A stretch of DNA of 64,000 nt from Symbiodinium natans (lineage: Eukaryota > Sar > Dinophyceae > Suessiales > Symbiodiniaceae): the NCBI GenBank assembly GCA_905221605.1, contig CAJNDS010000369.1:153501-217500 (forward strand), given 5' to 3'. A program made the translations under genes and the position numbers. The notes below the pieces were generated by a model. That model searched no databases, was not told where the DNA came from, and saw nothing but the letters and a program-made list of their open reading frames with translations. Below are positions 59,706-64,000 of this stretch, piece after piece. Every line of letters starts with the position of its first letter. Positions within the stretch are counted from its first letter, which is position 1.

Positions 59706-62125
59706 GTTCCTTGCATCTCCAGCCTTTTGAAGGCCTGCGTTATCATGCTGCTGACTTGTCAGACTTTTACCACAGCTTTAAAGTTTCAAGGCGCCGCGCG
59801 CTGCGCAACCGGGTTCGCGCACGCTTTCATGCTCATGAGCTCCGCGGACTCAGCTCCTTCGATCCTTCCCTCCGAGAACCCCTCGGGATCGGACTGAACA
59901 CGCTCGCAATGGGCGATAACCTTGCTGTTGAAGTAGCTCAGGCTGCTCACACCGGCTTGTTACGCAAACTTTGTGGCTGCATGTTGCCTGGAGAAGTGCT
60001 GCGCTACAGGGAGCCCGTCCCACGTGGCTCCCTCATTGAAGCTTTAGCTATCGATGACCACGTCTGTCTGCAAAAGCTTCCTCTGGCCGAGCTTCCCTTC
60101 GCTGATGATGCTCGTGATGCTCGCATCTTTGGCATGGCTGCCGATGCCTATGCTGGGGTGGGTCTGCACCAAAACCGCAAGAAGGACAAAGTCAAGTGCA
60201 CCTCGGGGGTTGTCCTTGGGGCCGAGCTGGATGGGATCAAGGGGGTCGTTTGCGCGCCACGGGAGCGCGTCCACTGCCTCTGCATGCTCACGGGTTTTGT
60301 TGCCCGTCGTGGTTCGTGTACGCCCGAACTACTCGATTCCCTTTTGGGATGCTGGATCCACGTCCTTTTGTTCCGACGCCCGCTGTTTTGCATCATTGAT
60401 GGCTTGTTCGGTGAAGGGAAGGGTTATGGTCGTACTCGGGTCTTCAGGTTGTCACAAAAGGCACGTAACGAACTGTTCCTCCTTTCGGTGTTAGGCGGTT
60501 TAGCGCAGAGCGACCTTAGAGCCCAGTACCATGACAGCCTGTTTGCCCTCGATGCCTCGCCCTGGGGGGGAGCTGTGTGTAGCGCCGCTGTTGGCGCTCA
60601 GGCATCAGCTGAGCTCTGGAGGTACGGGGAACAGAGGGGTTACTACACCCGCCTCGCTTCGCCGGCCTCGGCTGTTCTGCTCGAGCACTCGATAGAGCAT
60701 GATGGGGATCGCGCTTTTGGAGATACAACGATTGGTGACACAGACCATCGCGCTCCTTTGCGCCCGTTCAACTTAACGCGCCCTTTGGCCGAAGGTATCC
60801 TCTATGATGCCGTTGAGCTGTTCAGGGGTGTAGGGAACTGGTCCGAGGCGCATGCCAAGGTGGGGCTCAGGGTCCATTCGGGGCTTAGCGCTAAAACTTG
60901 TAAAGGGCTCTCGGCTGATATCCTTGACGATGCCGTGTGCCGGGATCTCATGTCGCTTGCGGCTCGCCGAGTCGTCAGAGAATGGCATGCTGGCGTGCCG
61001 GGCCACACCTATGGGACGCTCCGAAGGCCCCGCCTTAGGTCCCATGCTTGCCCTTTTGGTTTTAAGCCCTCTGACCCTCTGACCTTAGAGCACACAAGAA
61101 TCGCTAGGCGCGCAGCCCTGATCCTGACACTGGCTGTTCGCTGCGGCCAGCTCATCTCAGTCGAGCAACCTTCTGGCAGCTGCCTGTACCGCTTGGCGTG
61201 CTTTCAAAGGCTAGCCAGTCTGGGCTGTGTACTCACCAGCTTTTGCTTTTGCTCGTTTGGTTCTCCTTTCCGAAAGCGCTCCTTATGGCTGCACAATAAG
61301 CCATGGGTAGCCGAGCTTGCAGGGGATTGCGTTTGTAAGTGGAAGGGAAAGCATTTCAGCGCACGGGGGTGGCATTTCGACAGCAAGAGTGTTCGTGAGT
61401 TTGTCTCTCGCTGCAGGCCTTCCTGTGAAGCAGTCTACGGGGCTGCCCCTGTGCCCGGTCAGTCTGTTGCCAGCTTTTCTGGAAGCTACCCTAAACCGCT
61501 GGTTCTTCGAATGGCTGCCGGCTCCTTGGCCGCTAAAGATGGGCTGCTGCAGCCGCTGAGCAAGGACCTGCAGAGCGCCACCTTGAAGCGCCTGGGAGTC
61601 ACGGAACCCGCTGAGTTCGACTGCCGTGTGGGCGCCGAAGAGCCCTTTGCAGCCCGGGCCTGGCATGAGGACCCCCCATGGGTCTCCGAGCTGTGCCAAA
61701 GCCTTAAGTTCAGGGAGCGGTTTAGGTACCACTTTGTTAAGCCTGGTCACATTAATGTTAATGAAGCCCGGGTCTACAAATCGTGGATAAAGTCAGTGGC
61801 GAAGGAGCGCGTCAGTTGCCGAGCTGTCGCCTTGTTGGATTCCCGTGTCACCATAGGCGCGGCGGCAAAGGGTCGATCCAGTTCATATGCCATCTCTAGG
61901 GTTCTTCAGGGTTGTTTGGGGTATGTTCTTGGTTCAGGGATTTATCCCGGGTTAATCCACTGTAGTTCGGGCGACAACGTCGCCGACGAACCTTCCCGTG
62001 ACAAGCCCGTTAAAGCCCCCCTTAGAGAACCCAGCCGTTGGATAACTGATTTGATCGCAGGGAATCCCGCGCAGTTCGACCTTGTGGTGCGGTCGTCCGA
62101 GCTGCAGAAGCTGCCAGGTCTCTAG
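59606..62125 (+). CDS. Pol of YR element 2: RT and RNase H split by an MTase-like domain
   Basis: Residues are counted from the frame opening at 59639, though the protein should enter from the gag frame just upstream (RLIINPTVVNGRM). RT motif A is HAADLSDFYHSF (Asp39, Asp42), and the catalytic pair is AIDDH (Asp139-140). RNase H starts with FALDASPWGG (Asp305) and resumes at VNEARVYKS (Glu709), LLDSRVTIGAAAKGRSS (Asp734) and NVADEPSRD (Asp783). The ~400 residues between carry a methyltransferase-like domain: VELFRGVGN (393-401), VPGHTYGT (453-460) and SVEQPSG (507-513), then FCFCSFGSPFRK. The expected Pro-Cys of motif IV is replaced by VPGH, so methyl transfer by this copy is doubtful. It ends in TAG, immediately followed in frame by the YR ATG. 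Confidence 0.8.
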   Translation: MEWDRLIINPTVVNGRMLTRNTFSKGLSPGWLLSSLHLQPFEGLRYHAADLSDFYHSFKVSRRRALRNRVRARFHAHELRGLSSFDPSLREPLGIGLNTLAMGDNLAVEVAQAAHTGLLRKLCGCMLPGEVLRYREPVPRGSLIEALAIDDHVCLQKLPLAELPFADDARDARIFGMAADAYAGVGLHQNRKKDKVKCTSGVVLGAELDGIKGVVCAPRERVHCLCMLTGFVARRGSCTPELLDSLLGCWIHVLLFRRPLFCIIDGLFGEGKGYGRTRVFRLSQKARNELFLLSVLGGLAQSDLRAQYHDSLFALDASPWGGAVCSAAVGAQASAELWRYGEQRGYYTRLASPASAVLLEHSIEHDGDRAFGDTTIGDTDHRAPLRPFNLTRPLAEGILYDAVELFRGVGNWSEAHAKVGLRVHSGLSAKTCKGLSADILDDAVCRDLMSLAARRVVREWHAGVPGHTYGTLRRPRLRSHACPFGFKPSDPLTLEHTRIARRAALILTLAVRCGQLISVEQPSGSCLYRLACFQRLASLGCVLTSFCFCSFGSPFRKRSLWLHNKPWVAELAGDCVCKWKGKHFSARGWHFDSKSVREFVSRCRPSCEAVYGAAPVPGQSVASFSGSYPKPLVLRMAAGSLAAKDGLLQPLSKDLQSATLKRLGVTEPAEFDCRVGAEEPFAARAWHEDPPWVSELCQSLKFRERFRYHFVKPGHINVNEARVYKSWIKSVAKERVSCRAVALLDSRVTIGAAAKGRSSSYAISRVLQGCLGYVLGSGIYPGLIHCSSGDNVADEPSRDKPVKAPLREPSRWITDLIAGNPAQFDLVVRSSELQKLPGL

Positions 62126-63163
62126 ATGAGACTGCTTCTTCTGTTGGGCGGTGATATAGAGAGAAACCCTGGGCCGCGCCGTGCCCGAGCTTTGCAGCCC
62201 AGGGGACCGCTTGACACCGAAGCAGGGTACGCTCCGAGCACCACGCACAAGATGCGGAAAGCCTTTGCTGCCTTTGTCGAGTACCTCGTAGCTGTGCAGG
62301 GCGTGGTGGCCGAGAGTGTCTTTGAGGACAACCGCGCCACCGAGGCTGCTCTCAGAAGCTTTGGTCTGCATCTCTTCGAGCATGGCTTTCCTCGATATCT
62401 TCTGGTTTATGCGATCACTGCTGTGCAAAACCGCTTCCCTGCTTATCGACATCATCTCGCGGCTGCCTGGCAAGTCGATTTGAAATGGAGGCTTGCTGAA
62501 CCAGGCGAATGCCGCGCAGTCCTTCCGGCCGGGGCCATCAGGGCGATGCTCGCTCTCGGTGCTTTGTGGGGCTGGCGCGCTTGGACTGGCCTTCTCTTGC
62601 TCGGCTTTCTCGCCATGCTACACCCTGCTGAGATGATTGGGCTCACCAGGCGCGATCTTGTCTTTCCTGCTGACAATCTTGGTCATGTGCGGTGTCTCTA
62701 TGTGAGGCTCTTGAATCCGAAAACTTCTCGCTTCGCACATCGCCAACACGGCAAGATCGACGACATGTTCGCGGTTGAGATCCTCGAGACCATCTTCGGT
62801 GCATTACCCCGCGATGCCTTGCTTTATCCTGCGTCGATGCACACCTTTCGACGTTACTGGGATATGGCGTTACAGCGCCTGGAAATTCCTTGCAGGGCTG
62901 CCGATCGCGGAGCTACCCCTGGTGTTCTTCGTGGATCGGGAGCAACTTATTTTTACCAGCAAACAGAAAACCTCCAGCTCTTGGCATGGCGAGGACGTTG
63001 GTCAAGGATGAGAACCCTGGAGTATTATCTACAGGAGGTAGCTGCCCAGATGCTTCTTGGCGAACTCGCCCCGGGAGCCAGAGCTCGCGTCGGAGCCCTT
63101 GACCAAGCCTGCGACCAAGTTCTTTACACAGTCTTCTGTTGCGGCGGTGCTTCGCAGTATTGA
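62126..63163 (+). CDS. Tyrosine-recombinase ORF of YR element 2 with N-terminal 2A motif
   Basis: The 345-residue ORF begins at an ATG touching the pol TAG, in the same frame. Residues 3-17 read LLLLLGGDIERNPGP, a 2A-type (DxExNPGP) ribosome-skipping motif with its hydrophobic lead-in. Such motifs act only during translation from upstream, which implies a pol-2A-YR polyprotein before the TAG arose, or readthrough. A core-binding region (about 30-130) is followed by a catalytic region. The box I arginine position reads LHPAEM (His166), box II reads VLRGSGAT (Arg269), then WRGRW (288-292) and the nucleophile candidate in LEYYLQE (Tyr300 or 301). The missing box I arginine and box II histidine may be family features or decay. 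The frame stops just before B1. Confidence 0.75.
   Translation: MRLLLLLGGDIERNPGPRRARALQPRGPLDTEAGYAPSTTHKMRKAFAAFVEYLVAVQGVVAESVFEDNRATEAALRSFGLHLFEHGFPRYLLVYAITAVQNRFPAYRHHLAAAWQVDLKWRLAEPGECRAVLPAGAIRAMLALGALWGWRAWTGLLLLGFLAMLHPAEMIGLTRRDLVFPADNLGHVRCLYVRLLNPKTSRFAHRQHGKIDDMFAVEILETIFGALPRDALLYPASMHTFRRYWDMALQRLEIPCRAADRGATPGVLRGSGATYFYQQTENLQLLAWRGRWSRMRTLEYYLQEVAAQMLLGELAPGARARVGALDQACDQVLYTVFCCGGASQY
62150..62176 (+). other. 2A ribosome-skipping motif (GDIERNPGP)
   Basis: Nine codons encode GDIERNPGP, matching the D-x-E-x-N-P-G-P consensus. In 2A peptides the chain is released after the glycine, and translation resumes at the final proline. Here the skip would separate pol from YR. It is known from several retroelement groups and viruses. 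Confidence 0.8.
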
Positions 63164-63169
63164 TGGAGT

Positions 63170-63326
63170 GGAAAAGAGCTGCCATCTGCGTGCGCCTCGT
63201 CTGGCGGCTTCTTCAAATCTCCAGCTTTCAGCTGTCTTCCAAGCCATTGCTCGAAGAGCGATCGCTTCAGCTGGCGGACAGCAGTCGGGACATCTTGCAA
63301 CTGCAGGCGAGAAAGAGGCCAGGGAT
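63170..63326 (+). repeat. Split direct repeat B1 of YR element 2
   Basis: The 157 bp from ggaaaagagctgccatct to gccagggat recur at 63402-63558 with about one difference. It abuts A2, giving the junction gggat-gacc. Confidence 0.9.
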
Positions 63327-63385
63327 GACCAAGTATCCCTTGCTGAGTGAAGACACGGTTGCACCTGGCTTCAAGGTTTCAGGGG
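63326..63385 (+). repeat. Split direct repeat A2 of YR element 2
   Basis: This is an exact 60 bp copy of A1 (56142-56201). It is followed by a 16 bp spacer (cccagcccacccgccc) before B2. Confidence 0.9.
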
Positions 63386-63401
63386 CCCAGCCCACCCGCC
63401 C

Positions 63402-63558
63402 GGAAAAGAGCTGCCATCTTCGTGCGCCTCGTCTGGCGGCTTCTTCAAATCTCCAGCTTTCAGCTGTCTTCCAAGCCATTGCTCGAAGAGCGATCGCTTC
63501 AGCTGGCGGACAGCAGTCGGGACATCTTGCAACTGCAGGCGAGAAAGAGGCCAGGGAT
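63402..63558 (+). repeat. Split direct repeat B2, 3' end of YR element 2
   Basis: This second copy of B ends ccagggat, where the TTTAGGG array resumes (agggtttaggg). It marks the right border of the insertion. Confidence 0.9.
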
Positions 63559-64000
63559 AGGGTTTAGGGTTTAGGGTTTAGGGTGCCACTCTCTTGGAGC
63601 TTCAGGGTTGAGGGTGCTATGAAGCGGACTCTCTGCTTCTGCTTCCCCCTCTGTCAGCTCGGATCTTCCCCCCCCTCCAACCCCTCAAGACACCTTGACC
63701 CTAAACCCTAAACCCTAAACCCTAAACCCTAAACCCTAAACCCTAAACCCTAAACCCTAAACCCCAAACCCCAAACCCTAAACCCCTAAACCCCCAAACC
63801 CCCTAAGCCCTCAGCCTTCCAGCCTGCCAAGCGCCGGACTCCCCCTCCTCTTCCCAGGAGGGCCCTTGAGATGTTTGGCATATTTTCCCTGATTCAATTT
63901 AGGGTTTAGGGTTTAGGGTTTAGGGTTTAGGGTTTAAGGTTTTTTGTGTAGGGTTTAGGGTTCAGGGTTTAGGGTTTAGCATCATATCTCAGGATTATCT
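63559..64000. repeat. Telomere-type arrays at the window end
   Basis: TTTAGGG lies at 63559-63582, continuing the array split by element 2. CCCTAAA lies at 63695-63810, with TTTAGGG again at 63898-63985. The short spacers show nothing recognisable. Confidence 0.85.

Larger units (their letters stand above)
56142..63558 (+). mobile_element. YR element 2: YR retrotransposon integrated inside a TTTAGGG array
   Basis: A1 (56142-56201) recurs as A2 (63326-63385). B1 (63170-63326) recurs as B2 (63402-63558) with about one visible mismatch. This is the same split-direct-repeat plan as element 1, with short A repeats of 60 bp. The order is gag, RT, a split RNase H holding a methyltransferase-like domain, then YR, which is the usual order for this group. 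Both flanks are TTTAGGG array: the left reads agggttt then gacc, and the right reads ccagggat then agggttt. No target duplication is seen, as expected for YR integration. One frameshift (near 59610) and an in-frame TAG (62123) are present. Confidence 0.85.

Overview
The window looks like nuclear DNA of a dinoflagellate, most likely Symbiodiniaceae-like. This is inferred from four things. Short arrays of the TTTAGGG/CCCTAAA heptamer occur throughout 14.8-64 kb. One spliced gene has GC-AG as well as GT-AG introns. There is a heavy load of tyrosine-recombinase (YR) retrotransposons and a LINE. Gene density is very low. No rRNA, tRNA, CRISPR array or bacterial-style operon was seen.

Layout. 1-2158: non-coding repeats, including a ~215-225 bp direct repeat. 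2159-12408: a YR retrotransposon (element 1) with split direct repeats A1 ... B1-A2-B2, carrying YR, gag and a pol that contains a putative 2-oxoglutarate/Fe(II) dioxygenase domain and a cytosine-methyltransferase-like domain ahead of reverse transcriptase (RT) and RNase H. 12409-14780: repeat-derived DNA with a strong foldback. 14780-37472: a mosaic of telomere-type arrays, hairpin elements and short exon-like islands. It includes a five-exon gene for a membrane protein (17198-20736) whose exons join in frame. 37473-44149: a LINE-type retrotransposon inserted in a CCCTAAA array, with the unusual order endonuclease - RNase H - RT. 44150-56141: more mosaic, with a terminal-inverted-repeat element at 50358-51338. 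56142-63558: a second YR retrotransposon (element 2) sitting cleanly inside a TTTAGGG array. 63559-64000: more arrays.

Two patterns stand out. First, the arrays are not randomly oriented around open segments. Many exon-like islands are preceded by CCCTAAA and followed by TTTAGGG, so the DNA between neighbouring islands would begin with TTTAGGG and end with CCCTAAA. That is an inverted repeat able to fold an intron and bring its splice sites together. There are exceptions, and only the 17198-20736 gene has been joined in frame. Second, three mobile elements (LINE, element 2, TIR element) lie directly inside heptamer arrays, suggesting the arrays act as landing sites.

The retroelements carry DNA-modification-like domains in two different architectures: N-terminal to RT in element 1, and inserted into the RNase H fold in element 2. 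Element 2 also places a 2A-type ribosome-skipping motif at the pol/YR boundary. The LINE carries a 9-base motif, YACTCCGCC, 17 times on its sense strand in all three codon frames. Most element ORFs carry one or a few frameshifts or nonsense codons, so these copies look recent but probably not fully active. All function calls rest on motifs read by eye; no database search was possible.
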